DNA of 64,000 nucleotides from Mugil cephalus. Lineage: Eukaryota > Chordata > Actinopteri > Mugiliformes > Mugilidae. Under the pieces are notes generated by a model. That model was not told where the DNA came from. It searched no databases and saw only the letters and a list, made by a program, of their open reading frames with translations. Of this stretch, positions 35,201 to 44,999 are shown piece by piece (within the stretch, counting starts at the first letter, position 1; every line of letters starts with the position of its first letter). Position numbers and translations under genes: made by a program. The DNA lies in contig NC_061779.1 in the NCBI RefSeq assembly GCF_022458985.1, forward strand, positions 20,443,001-20,507,000, read 5' to 3'.

Positions 35201-35864
35201 TACTTGCATTTTGTCCAGTATCATCTATCATTCGTGGAGACGTGACTTCCCGTTGACCACACTGACGCTGTGATTTAAGGCATCAAATATCTTTTCATAC
35301 CAGACACTACACAGAACACTAGAATAAAGCAGAGCTCGCATGTCTGGCATGTCCTGCTGTGTTTCACTAAATAGTCCAGATTCCCTTGCAGTGTTTTTCC
35401 ACCGTTTAGTATTTTCCATGGTGTTGTGTTTGGCGGTGTTACATCGTTCTTGTGTCATTGTTTTTTTTTAAAAACGTGTAAATACCTCCAAGTGCATATT
35501 TTTGCGTGTTACCTCAAATTACTGCTTTTTTTTATTCTTTTTTTTTTTTTTCCAGATGCAGAGTGAGTTGGATAGAAATATATCAAAAGAGCTAAGCAAC
35601 GGTGAGTGCTCTGAAGCTGGAAACCTGACAAAGTTTGTGTTAATCTGTCCGCCTTTAGTTAAATATGGTGGTGTTATCTGACGTGAAGCAGTAGTTGCAT
35701 ATAAATGGTAACTCTGGCGTCTCTGGTCTTCAGCCACAGCAGAGCTGGATGCTGCCTCGGCCCGTATGTCCCCTGTGGGCTCTGCCTCCAGAGTGGAGCT
35801 GGACCCCGTTAGCAGGGCAACGCAGCAGTACCTGGAGGTGCTGAAGAAAAACAACATGATCTGA
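11301..35864 (+). CDS. ankrd26: Ankyrin repeat domain-containing protein 26 (complete, about 42 coding exons)
   Basis: Orthologue of ANKRD26, a centriolar distal-appendage protein that in mammals anchors PIDD1 for PIDDosome (caspase-2) signalling; human leader mutations cause a thrombocytopenia. The start gives MKKIFS, identical to the human start, with A at -3. By my reconstruction the exons join in phase to about 3,080 codons, against roughly 1,700 residues in human; the excess is mainly a central acidic region. Approximate residue layout: basic N-terminus 1-67, ankyrin repeats 68-270, acidic disordered part 300-1780, a linker carrying the FDxLTQSSDTAT signature near 1925, coiled coil 1960-2990, and the C-terminal tail LKKNNMI before the stop. 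Exon coordinates are given in the sub-entries. Least certain are the acceptor of the big exon (15435, 15447 or 15450), the exon starting at 22050, and a possible 30-base exon at 14413-14442 that would keep phase. A possible polyadenylation signal lies about 710 bases past the stop. Confidence 0.95.
11556..12076 (+). repeat. Tandem duplication in ankrd26 intron 1
   Basis: Two direct copies, about 11556-11775 and about 11819-12076, share a run of landmarks in the same order: CATGTGAAC, TTTGGAGCC, TAACTTTTGTAGTAAGCCTA, AGATGGCTCCT, GATTGATCTA, AATTCTTTAA and GCTGTTTC. Small insertions and substitutions separate them. No terminal inverted repeats are seen, so this looks like a local segmental duplication and not a transposon. 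Confidence 0.85.
14742..15346 (+). other. ankrd26: ankrd26 exons 7-10: linker with WPSSEDDE motif
   Basis: Exons 14742-14775, 14858-14924, 15009-15060 and 15150-15346. The stretch ADEWPSSEDDES followed by a lysine-rich KVNLSKMIVSKK corresponds to the DSWPTSDDED signature that follows the ankyrin block in the ANKRD26/POTE/CCDC144 family. The last of these exons is a Ser/Pro-rich spacer. Confidence 0.85.
15450..17660 (+). other. ankrd26: ankrd26 giant acidic exon (about 737 codons)
   Basis: A single uninterrupted exon of about 2.2 kb. It opens with a nearly pure Asp/Glu run of some 75 residues (15534-15760, from GAA/GAT/GAG/GAC codons), then continues as Asp/Glu/Ser/Lys-rich disordered sequence with no recognisable fold. 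Recurrent motifs combine a tryptophan with acidic and serine residues, e.g. SDWDSSEN near 16681, TTWDSSSP near 16530 and SSWDDEDE near 16997. The donor is CAG before GTAAAA at 17661. The acceptor could equally be 15435 or 15447; all three keep the frame. The other frame of the repeat is lysine-rich and is a shadow. Confidence 0.88.
18091..18175 (-). repeat. Short interspersed element, minus copy
   Basis: The sequence CCAGTTTATTGGGTACACGA followed by a block matching, on the opposite strand, TTTAGTGyAGGACTGTT is shared with copies at 34778-34906 and about 53920-54010. It is probably a fragment of a small non-autonomous DNA transposon. Confidence 0.6.
19437..20100. mobile_element. Non-autonomous DNA transposon (MITE-like) in ankrd26 intron
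   Basis: The ends are inverted: AACGGGACAGTTCACC at 19437-19452 and GAGTGAACTGTCCCTT at 20085-20100. The AAGGGACAGTTCAC terminus is frequent in fish genomes. No transposase frame is present in the roughly 660 bases between, so the copy must have moved in trans. It lies in the long intron between the exons at 18874 and 20396. Confidence 0.72.
23215..24123 (+). other. ankrd26: ankrd26 exon 21 (303 codons)
   Basis: An in-phase 909-base exon. Its first third holds a conserved-looking helical stretch, VPWEKRYEKLWVEVEKREV, leading into a KNVAGELKERFGELF helix like one found ahead of the coiled coil in ANKRD26-family proteins. A Ser/Thr-rich spacer follows, then another helix starting at DEELEEDMERFKVEV. 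It ends with LQKE at a GTAGAT donor. Confidence 0.88.
25422..27533 (+). other. ankrd26: ankrd26 exons 22-25: linker to coiled coil
   Basis: Exons 25422-25597, 25904-26110, 27251-27281 and 27392-27533. Exon 23 encodes VFDDSSLSEVSDDEGR, and exon 25 the signature FDELTQSSDTATDDID, which is nearly the human ANKRD26 sequence. The phases 2, 2, 0 and 1 fit on both sides. A small inverted-repeat transposon sits in the intron between exons 23 and 24. Confidence 0.88.
26233..26662. mobile_element. 430-bp inverted-repeat MITE in ankrd26 intron
   Basis: Terminal inverted repeats TACACTCACTTGGCAGTTCA and its complement ending GAACTGGCCAGTGAGTGTA bound the element, and a TA lies directly outside each end. 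There is no coding capacity. Its ends resemble the smaller elements at 18091, 34778 and 53920, so the four may share a mobilising transposase. Confidence 0.78.
27647..35864 (+). other. ankrd26: ankrd26 exons 26-42: C-terminal coiled coil and tail
   Basis: Exons 27647-27860, 28020-28203, 28371-28517, 28613-29075, 29435-29940, 30075-30227, 30397-30572, 30794-30887, 31433-31510, 31687-31821, 31926-32038, 32512-32659, 32776-33066, 33183-33418, 33550-33793, 35556-35601 and 35734-35864. They encode over 1,000 residues of heptad-rich, Glu/Gln/Leu/Lys helix of the ANKRD26/CCDC144 type, beginning with a KLQNIFHEYERSIQ motif. Family landmarks include RQLQQELADSLKKLSMSEAS and, near the end, ELERYRQLYTEELRLRKSL. 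The tail YLEVLKKNNMI matches the human terminus. Confidence 0.94.
34778..34906 (+). repeat. Short interspersed element, plus copy
   Basis: It begins TACACTTGCCAGTTCAGTAGGTACAC and ends TTTACCTAATTAATGTGTA, an imperfect inverted match. The internal block around 34842-34880 is shared with the copies at 18091-18175 and 53920-54010. It lies in the long intron before the penultimate ankrd26 exon. Confidence 0.65.
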
Positions 35865-36037
35865 ACACGTAATACAGCTCTAACTTTGTATTTTAGCGAG
35901 TGAAACCTTTAAATACTGACTGAACCAACTCTAAGGCCAACACCAAGAATCTTTGTACGTATTTATCTTCTTTTATGAAAGAAAGCTTAATAATGCACAT
36001 TGCACTTAACCACTCAGGAGCAAAGGGCATGAGTCAT

Positions 36038-36069
36038 AGATATAGATATATATATATATATATATGTAT
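36038..36069. repeat. (TA)n microsatellite in ankrd26 3'UTR
   Basis: An alternating TA tract about 30 bases long, within the presumed 3' untranslated region. Confidence 0.85.
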
Positions 36070-36572
36070 ACACGCAAATATATTATATACTGCATTAATG
36101 ATGGGTCAGTTAGAGACAACCTCGAAAGTATTTGTTCCTTCTCACGAATTCTGTTCCTCCTGTATCTTTGTTGTGGTTTGGATTTTTATTTGTGAATATT
36201 GGTGTTGCTAAGTTTGTGTTATTTGTCTAAGTATTCGTATGCATCATTAATGCTTTTGCCAAGATGTTACATTTGGTACGTGCCATGAAATGGTGCAATA
36301 TCTTGTCTTGGTCTTACTTTTAGTATTGTGTGTCTTATTATTTTATTTATTCTTTTTTTTTAATGAACATGATATACTTGAATAAGACGAGCTGGAACGC
36401 TCTCCAGCTATAGGAACAGAGTGACTATGTTTGTCATTTAAGTTTTGGTTGTCTTCTTATTCATAATACTGTAACAGAATTATCTGGTCATATTCAGTCT
36501 AACCATAGTGACACAATGTTTTGTAATTGGAGGTACTGTGTCATTGTTTAATTTAAAATCTTTCATGTTTGC

Positions 36573-36578
36573 TATTAA
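36573..36578 (+). other. Candidate polyadenylation signal of ankrd26
   Basis: ATTAAA about 710 bases downstream of the ankrd26 stop. An AATAAA at about 36735-36740 is the alternative. Which is used cannot be told from sequence alone. Confidence 0.4.
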
Positions 36579-36927
36579 ACGTTTTAATCGCATTTCAAAT
36601 TACTTCTTGTACTCTTCATTCTGAGCTGGTAATATGTTGGTGCTTACTTGTCATTAGGTGTAGTTACAGCAGTTCTGCAACAGGTAGGCTTCATTTAACT
36701 GAGTGTAAATCAAGAGGTAATCACCATCTAGTAAAATAAAGCCTGTGTGGAGCTGCAGTTCCTCTTATCACCAGTAGAGGCCGACTCTAAAAACTAGTCA
36801 GTCCTCACAGATGTTAAAATAGCCAACTTTACTTCACAAACTGTACAATAAGAAATTGTTAACAACCTAGTACAAAAACAGGTTTGATCTATTGATAATA
36901 TAGTGAACACACCACCTTAAATTATAT

Positions 36928-37117
36928 TACACCGATCAGCCACAGCATTAAAACCACTGACAGGAGAAGTAAATAATACTGAGCATCCTGTGTTAACTCA
37001 TTGTTCTGCTGGGAAACTTTTGAACCTGGTATTCATGTGGATGTTACTGATGACATCTACCACCCACCTAGACCAGACCAGATAGGTCTGATCATAATGT
37101 TGTGTCTGATTGGTGTA
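36928..37117 (+). mobile_element. Tc1-like transposon, largely deleted
   Basis: The termini are TACACCGATCAGCCACAGCA and the inverse TGTCTGATTGGTGTA, those of a third Tc1-like family widespread in fish. A short internal piece near 37005-37050 (TTCTGCTGGGAAAC and ATTCATGTGGATGTTAC) comes from the catalytic region of the transposase. Most of the element is gone and no frame survives. Confidence 0.82.
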
Positions 37118-40100
37118 AAATGAAATTTACACATGAAATATACAACACTGAAATGATAACTGGTAGCTGGCTAGGTGCCTTGATCAAGGGCTGTCAGTCA
37201 AGTGCTCCCAAGCCTGTATCTCGACCTCTTGACTTTAATTGTGTTATAAACAGAATAAATCATCGTGAAAATTCGGAAGGCCTCTCTTTTCTTATTCAGT
37301 TTACTTTGTTACATATTTTAAAATTCATTGGTTTGAATACACTGTGTAGTAAAAAAACAACAGGAAGAAAAAGTCTTTCTATGTTTTCTTACTAAAGGCA
37401 GCTAAGCAGATTCATGACTGGCCTCCTGGTGCTTGAACTGCACCTTTTTCTGCAGTTACTGTTTACAGATCTGTAGATTCCAGGTATCTTACATTCAAAA
37501 CAATAAAAAAATGAAAATACTGAAGCTTGCCATCAACATTATTCCCATTTTTAACCCAGTCCTCATTAGCTATATGTTTTGATGTATTCCACCGCTCCCC
37601 ATCGCCTCACTCTTCCAAACACATGAAACTTGATGGCATGCGCTGGATTAGAAGCCGTTTCCCTCACTTATTAAAATGAGACAATGTGTTTATGATTGCC
37701 CCCCTCTGGGGTGTCTCTCATCCCTTTGATCCGTCCTCTCTGCGTCAGCCTCTAAAGTTCGATATTCAAATCTGGTTACATTTATTTTTGTTTCCTTTAC
37801 AGCCGATGGGCACATCTGACAGACTGACTATTAGGTGTTATTATTTCCCCTTTTCTTTTCTTTTCTTTTCTTTTTTTTTTCAATCGACGCCACTTCATAC
37901 ACTACACACAAACCATGTCTTGATTGAGGAGGTTACAACCGTTGTCACAAAGCTTTGGAGGCAGGCGTGAATACAAATAGACAGATTCTGAATAAAGAAG
38001 CGTTTAAAGAATTGTTTTTGAAAAGCAGCTCAGGTTTAAAACAAACCGCCCCTCACTGGGTCATCTCCCGTCTGTGATGCCCAGTCTTGTTATCTCGGTA
38101 TCTCAGACTGCCAGTCCAACAAGATAAAAACAAGGTGTCGGTTCTAAACCTCAAGCCTCCGACGCGCGATGAAGTTGTCAACTGAAAGATCCACCCTATT
38201 TATGAATCTTACAAGGATGCAAATGCATCTGTGATGTTCTCTATATCAGCAGGAATAAATGCATGATATTATGTACATACCACGTCAATAACAACTGAAG
38301 AATAAATGTTCAAGAAGTAATTTGTAACTTGAGGCCACTGGACTGCTCAGTCTGAGATTAACAAAAGCACTGTCAGCGAGTTGTACTCTATACACCCGGG
38401 GTGAAGCCTTTGTGAATAACAGATCCCCTACAACACAAAACAATGATTTCAATCAAAATGTGCCTTTTCCTTCAATTAATATACTTTTTTTTTAGCTTTT
38501 CTAGAGGGGATCTGGGTAAATATTTCCACACTAGACTTGGTCACAGATAATGGAGACACTTTTGGTAACCGGTAAAGAAACAAGTGAAACAATGAGTGAG
38601 TGGAAGCTTTGCATAACATTATGACCACCTTCCTAATATTGTCTAGGCCTGCAAAACAGTTGTGACTCATCAGAGAATGGACATCTGGACCTTCTGAGGG
38701 TGTCCTGTGGTGTCTGGAAACTCAGTGTCGTTAGTGAGGGGGCATTAATTTTCTCCGCTGCATGTAAACTGGAGTCATGCAAACAACAGGATTTTGAATG
38801 TGCAGAGCAGAGGTGAGGGCCCCAAAGGGAGGTCTCCTACTGTCATCAGCTAAGTTTATCAGCACACGGGCCCCAAACTGGCCCGGGCTGCCAAGTAGTC
38901 AACGGGCCTGTTGACAGGATGTGACTGTGGCTGAACCTAAGTGAGGTATTCTCACAACTTATAGCTTATAACTTATAACTTATAGCTGACACTTTAACCC
39001 CATTTTAAGCGTTTTGTGTACATGAACTTGCGTGTTGTAGCTGCCAGCTCCATTTGGAGGCAGCAAGAAAACAATAATCTGACTCTGCAGCTTAAAAATG
39101 ACGGCCTCACGTTTTAACGTGTCTGCTTGTGCACAGGATAAACTATGAAATAGAATTCATTTGTGAGATTTAGAGGCGTCAAGACTCAGTTTAGCCAGTA
39201 TCCCCTGCTTTCAGTTTTAATGCTAAGCTAAGCTAATGGCCTTCTGGCTCCAGCTCCACAGCTTACCAGCAGACATGATATCTCCACGGTGATACCTTGC
39301 AAAATAAAATTAAAAAAAATTTCAAAATATTAAAGCAAATACATCAAGATAATTTGTTCTGTCAGTTCTGTCTCTTTGAACAGAGTCAGTATGGGGCTCA
39401 TTAATAGCCCAGTGCTGTTGTTTTTGACCGTATTATCAAATGGTCACAGTTTCTTTTGATAGGTTCACTAGTGTGTGGGCAAACTAGATCTATACTGAAA
39501 GAAATGCTTTATGTTTGTGCATGTTTGTACATTTAATGACGTTGACCCAACGAGGCCCTGAACGAGAGGGCTCTACTTCTCTGCTCAGTTTCATACAGTT
39601 TCTGATGTTATAAGATCGCAGGTTTGACTTCTCCCTGCGCAGCTCTTTTCAGCTCAGGAACGGGGCGATGCAAAACTTGTCAGCTTTTACTTGAGTATTT
39701 GTCATATAAAGCGCTTAAAGAACATAAAAGGATGCTTATTCTCTCCAGATCTCAGAAGATCTAAGCTGGCCCCTTAAAGCTGCAGCGTGAGATGACAGCA
39801 GAGAGGCAGAGTAAACAGCCAAAAATAAAACAAAGTGGCGATAAAGACAACGCTGTCAATCTGTCCGGGAGAGCCAAGAGGCTCATTTAAATCACGTTAC
39901 AGCGCGTAAATCGAATTTAAGTGTCTCTTTTGCCCACAGCACGTTCAGATCGCGCCGGTGACAAGCAACAGCGGCGGCGTCTAATTTGGAGCATGGCGAG
40001 TACACACCATCAAATAAACACCCAGGTTTGTTCCACTTGTCCCCCTCAATTAGTTGTACCCTTTACCCACAGCTGGTGTGACCCCGCACACGTCACAGCT

Positions 40101-42022
40101 GACATTGTCACACGTCTCCGTCGGCTGCAGTCACACCGTGATAAACCGTGATAAAATGTGGATCCATATATTTGCCTGTGAGTTTGAAAATGATGACGCT
40201 TGAGTGACACTGCTTATGATGGAAAAATCTAAATAGCAAAACCAGACGCACAGCGTCAATAAATCAAACAAAAAAAGTATTAATTTGTTCATTAATTAAT
40301 CACATATAAATGTTTTTAAACCCATCATGTTCTTGTGCCAAATCCTTAACTATCAAAAATGTTGAAACGTTCTTCATATAATGGAATTATGTAATTATGG
40401 ATTAAATATCTGTTAGAAAGTTCTAAGTTTTTATTGACTAAACAATTATTTTCGATTCTTATTTTTAACATCCAGCTATTTTGCGATGGAATAAGGAATA
40501 TTAAGCATTCAGTCTTTTTAAATAAAAGTAATAATATTATAAAACGTGGTTTCCACAGAAGCAGTGTACAAAGTAAAGGGAATGAAAAATGAGAATGTGA
40601 ATTATTTCACAGTATAATTGAAGCTGCTGATTTATATAACAGTTCTCTATTTGAAATAAATTACATGCCTCGTTATTTTTAATATTTGGGGACCCAAGGT
40701 CATGTCCTCATTTCATTTTTTATTTGTGGCAACCTACATAGACTTCACCCTCCTGTATTAAAAACTTAGAGGTGATTCAAGACCCATTTAATCACCTTGT
40801 CACTCCGCGCAAACAAATAATATAATTTCTCTGCCAATTCTCAGCAAGCATTCGCTCACTTCTGATATCAGCTGCAACCACAATGAGATTTAACTCAGAC
40901 TGTGCTCTACCAGCTTTTAGTGCTGGTACACGTATGTCGACATATGAATTCCACCCATGCCTACAGACTACAGTTCCCTCAGAAAACAAGGAAAAACCAC
41001 ACCAACACCATCTCTGTTTGTTCTTCTTGACTTTCTCTTTTTTTTTGTCTGTAATTCTTCTGAACACTGAATTTCCTTTGTATTAGGAGCATCAAAATCT
41101 TTTTCTGCTTTCTAGGTTCAACAACTGCTTGTTGCTAAACCGGTAACTTAATGTATGGAAAAGGAAGATAAACATTTTCCTCTGATGTAAAAAAAACAAT
41201 AAAGTGTCAGTGAGAAGAGACTCTTTGCAACGTCTGACATGTTCCCAAGTCACACTGGAAACTCTGACACCAACAGGCAAAGACCAGATGTTTTATCTGC
41301 GACACTGTGACCTAAATCTAAGAGTGGACAGCATGTGCTCTCCGCCACTGTCAGTCCATCATCAGTATCATAAAATATCATAAAATGCTGAGCTTCCAGG
41401 TTGGGTTCGGGAGGCAGACACCCTCTCCTTTTAAGATCAGGCTTCAGACTTCCTTTTTTGATAAAGCTAATAGTTCCATCCATTAGTTTTGATACAATAG
41501 GCCTAGGCTGCTGGGGAACAATGCACTGCTCACCATTTCTTCTCTATTACAACTCATGCATTTGTGTGCTACTCCTGTCTGGCATGTCTCCACCTCCCTT
41601 TTTGAACTGTGACCTTCCGACCAACAAGGTTATTTATATGCGTTTCTTAAAGGGATGTAAACCCAACATCCAACTGAGGGCGGCAAGAATCAGACATGTT
41701 GCTCTTTTTTATTTATTTCGTGCATTTCTCTTATTTCTCGAGGAGCCTGCACTTTCCACATTGCAAGACACCCACAGTTTTGGAGCAGGTGGCATCTGAA
41801 AATACAAAAAAAAAACAACAACAAAAAAAATAAAAACATGCATATTTCTTCACATCCTGCATGCAGCAGTATCCCCACGACACTGTGGTGGAATCCCCCT
41901 TTAACTTCAGAGATTCAATAAGAAAAAAAAAAAAAATCACTTCAAAGAATGGCAGTTTGCTCTGTCCGTGACTCTTTGGGGCAGCGTCACCCGTCAGTTC
42001 ATGTCCGGTGCGCGTGTCCGTC
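37118..42022. other. Intergenic region between ankrd26 and mdfic
   Basis: No coding exon was recognised. It contains a CTTTT-rich tract at 37848-37880, a minus-oriented Tc1 fragment at 38612-38725 and low-complexity AT-rich DNA. The stretch about 39640-40010 is less AT-rich and free of obvious repeats, so it could hold conserved regulatory DNA, but this is a guess. A TTTATT at about 41708 (AATAAA on the minus strand) may be the mdfic polyadenylation signal. Confidence 0.5.
38612..38725 (-). mobile_element. Tc1-like transposon 3' fragment
   Basis: CATAACATTATGACCACCTTC followed by the reverse of the transposase C-terminal coding end (AAAACAGTTGTGACTCATCAG) identifies the right-hand end of the same Tc1-like family as the copies at 36928 and 55519. 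Only about 110 bases remain. Confidence 0.72.
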
Positions 42023-44815
42023 CTAGCTGCGATGGCAGATTTCGCAGCACTCCAGACAAAACTCCAGACACTCCGTGGGCTCGCAGCAGGACTCGAACAA
42101 AACCGAGTGGCAGTGAGCGTGGCAGTTGAGCTCCTCCACCGGAGCGTCCTCGACGGCCGAGCAGCAGCGGGAGCAGGCCTGGCAGCAGGAGGAGCAGAGT
42201 GCGGTGAGGCAGCAGGAGCAGGCCTCCAGCAGTCCCAGGAGCACTACGGAGCACCGGCACCACAGGCACGCCAGCAGCAGGTGAAAGCACACGTCTGTTC
42301 CAACAACACACAGAGCAGAGGAGCTGATTTAGCGACAGCTACACCTGAGGTCACCGAAAGAAGCGGCTGCGTGTGGTGAAAGCCTGTCACGCGCCATCAG
42401 AAACAGGGATTAACGACTCTATTAACCCCGAATTAATCTATGCCATGTTTGTTTGCGATGCCAAGTGGAACTTAAAAGGGAAACTATTCTGCTGCACTGA
42501 TCAAGTGTGATTGTTTTTACTTAATCACAGAGCTTTGTTCAGTCCTCGGGGGAAAATAATAATAAAAAAAAAAGGCCACAGAGGCTGCCAGTGATGAACA
42601 ACAACCAGGAAGAAGCTGTCAAGTAATAATTGCTCCTGCTACCCAAATTAGGTGCAGATGAAATTGCATACATTAACCCCACCGCAGTGTTGTAGTGTAC
42701 CTCCTGCGATCCCAACCGGTGTGTCGTTCTGTTTTCATCCTCGCGAGCACCGAGATGGTGCGCGAGCTCATGCAAATGGAGCTGTTTTATCCTGTTTACT
42801 CAAGGAAATAAATGAAAAGGAGGTGGCAGAATTCCCCGGGGAGTGGGGTTCAGCGTTTTCCTGCTTAGCCGTCCAAATTATACACCCACGGTATGTAAGT
42901 TATGCTAATGTCTGCGTGAAGATGAAAAAGGAGCATTACGTGTGGCTGCTGTTCTGATTTAATGCACAACCTCATAGAGATAACGACATGAACACAGCGA
43001 TAAACAAGGTGTGGCCTGTCACACGCTTTGGTGAGACCGGAGAAGGCATTCACTGGAAACTTTTAAGAGCTTCACTGGTTGTGTGTTACATCTTCGATCA
43101 AGATAAAAGTGATCAAATATTGCCTTATTTACACGACTTCATGTAGAAGTATCAATAACAAGTGCCTATTATTGTATAGTATAGTATAGCCTAGTATTAT
43201 CTACCAAATTTCAATATGTTCTGCAGTAAAAGTTTCCCTGTCAGTGATTTACTGTTAAATATGATGTTTATGCTGTAGCTTACACCTGTATGTTGCATTT
43301 TACTGCTGTGGATGTTTCACGGATTAATAAATTTCCATTAGTTGTAGTAGCTTTAGCTCAGTGTTGCACCGGTGCTGTGGCTTAGTTGGTCAAAGCGCCT
43401 GCCTTGTAAACAGGAGATCCTGGGTTCAAACCCCAGCAGCGCCTTTCAGACACTTGGTAAAATGCATATTTAAGTTGTGGTTAATGCTTTCATTTAACAG
43501 AAACATGTCCCTGTGCAATTAGCCAATAAAGCTTTCTATTTATATCTTTACGATGGCCGGTTCTCTAAGCACTTAATTCTATGTAAACTCATAGATGAAC
43601 ACACTGCCATTTTAAATGTTTGCCTTCCATGCACTGCACTACACACTAGTCCCAAAGCACAGGGACCGTGCTCGTATTTGAATTCCAGCATCAACCAGTC
43701 AATCAGATCAAAACTCAGTCTAGAAGCAGCTAAACCGGTTTCTGAAAGGGTTTTGTACTAGCGCATTAAAACTAATGTACCTAGAGAGTAGATACGTATT
43801 TTAGATAGTAAAGCTTAGCCCCACTCAAACAAACCCACCAGCCGGTGTCTCAGCAGCTTCCTGGGATCCAGCCACGCCGCTCCGGCTGCCGCTCTGCTCC
43901 AGCAGCCTGGATCCCTGAAGTCCGCTCAGGCTTTGGGAGCCGGAGGGGAGCTTGTGGTCTGGGACCGTGAGACCACATCGCGGGCACGTGGTCTTCTGGA
44001 GTTCACTCCGAGGCTGCGAGAGCACACCTTCCTCCTGTGAGGCCTCAGCTGGCGGAGCAGCAGCGGACAGAGGCTGGGCTGAGCAGATCAGAAATGGAGA
44101 GAGCGTTGTATAGATCGCTATATATAAAACAGATGTGCACAAATGCACCTCATGTTTGTTTTTCTATTTCGCTATTTTACAAGCTCCTTGGAGGAGCTTG
44201 CTAACGATTTGTTTTTCAGATAAACCCCTAATGAAGAGTAACAACATTGAATTAGGTCACTGTATTGTTTGCTGTGTAGGCCTCATGGTTTCCACTTACT
44301 GCTGATGAGGCCAGTGGGTCTGGCATTTCCTCCACTAACAGGTTCACACACTGGACGGATTTCCTGGGCTGATTTCAGAGACTCGCTACCTTGAGACACA
44401 TCAGGAAAAAGTCACGTTCGCTTAGGACACATGGACAATATGGATAAACAAGGTTCTTGATAAATCAGTGATGTCAGCATCCAACTTTCACTTTTTCACC
44501 AGAAAAATTGATGCAGGATGGAGATGCCACCAATGGGATGTGATCCTGCTTTATAGAGAGTACAACTCTCACAATTCAATCCCATAATATTTCAATTTGG
44601 TTTCGGGGTGTCTACACAATGGACTCAGAAAAACACGTAAACCATTCATTATATTTGACCAATAATGAGCAGCAGCAGTGACTTGAAGCCCAGCTTTAAA
44701 GCCAAACATAATGAAAACAGAGAGCTCATTTGAGATCGTCTTATCAGCACTTGCCTTTATTCTGGTTGCTCTGTTCCTCCGTCCCATCCACAGACACATT
44801 CTCTCCTGGTAACAT
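42023..44815 (-). CDS. mdfic: MyoD family inhibitor domain-containing protein (4 coding exons, 220 aa)
   Basis: Exons, 5' to 3' on the minus strand: 44755-44815, 44300-44389, 43839-44078 and 42023-42294. All junctions are phase 1 and sum to 221 codons including stop, close to human MDFIC (about 246 aa). The last exon is the I-mfa domain: 22 cysteines in about 90 residues, starting DVCFHLLLACLWC (compare DCCVHCILACLFC in the family) and ending SCCEPTECLEFCLECCEIC. Family members bind and retain transcription factors, and palmitoylated MDFIC acts as an auxiliary subunit of Piezo channels. The middle exons are disordered Ser/Gln-rich. The first intron uses a GC donor. The N-terminal start at 44815 is the first ATG in the frame; an additional upstream exon is possible. 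Its position downstream of the foxp gene, on the same strand, matches human MDFIC next to FOXP2. Confidence 0.9.
43371..43444 (+). tRNA. tRNA-Thr (TGT)
   Basis: A 73-base cloverleaf plus discriminator: acceptor stem GGTGCTG pairing with CAGCGCC (one G-T pair), A-box-like TGGCTTAGTTGG, anticodon loop CTTGTAA with anticodon TGT, T arm CTGGG-TTCAAAC-CCCAG and B box GGTTCAAACCC. It closely resembles vertebrate threonine tRNAs. The base pair closing the anticodon loop is C-A, a mismatch. There is no intron. It sits antisense in the last mdfic intron, with only a short T run after it. Confidence 0.9.
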
Positions 44816-44999
44816 GTCTGACACACATGACTGCTCAGGATCCTTCTTCCACTTGTGTCACCCGATCACCTTCTTCATCCCCCTTCCTCAGTCCACACAG
44901 AGAGGTCAGGAAACCTCCAGCGACACCCACCATGCCGGCGTGAGTCACCGCTCAGCAGACTGTGAGCTGTGCTGAGTGTGTGTTTTGTTGTTTTATCAG

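Noticed and set aside
42008-42379. Plus-strand 123-codon frame
   Set aside because: Antisense to the cysteine-rich mdfic exon, which has family homology and correct splice phase.
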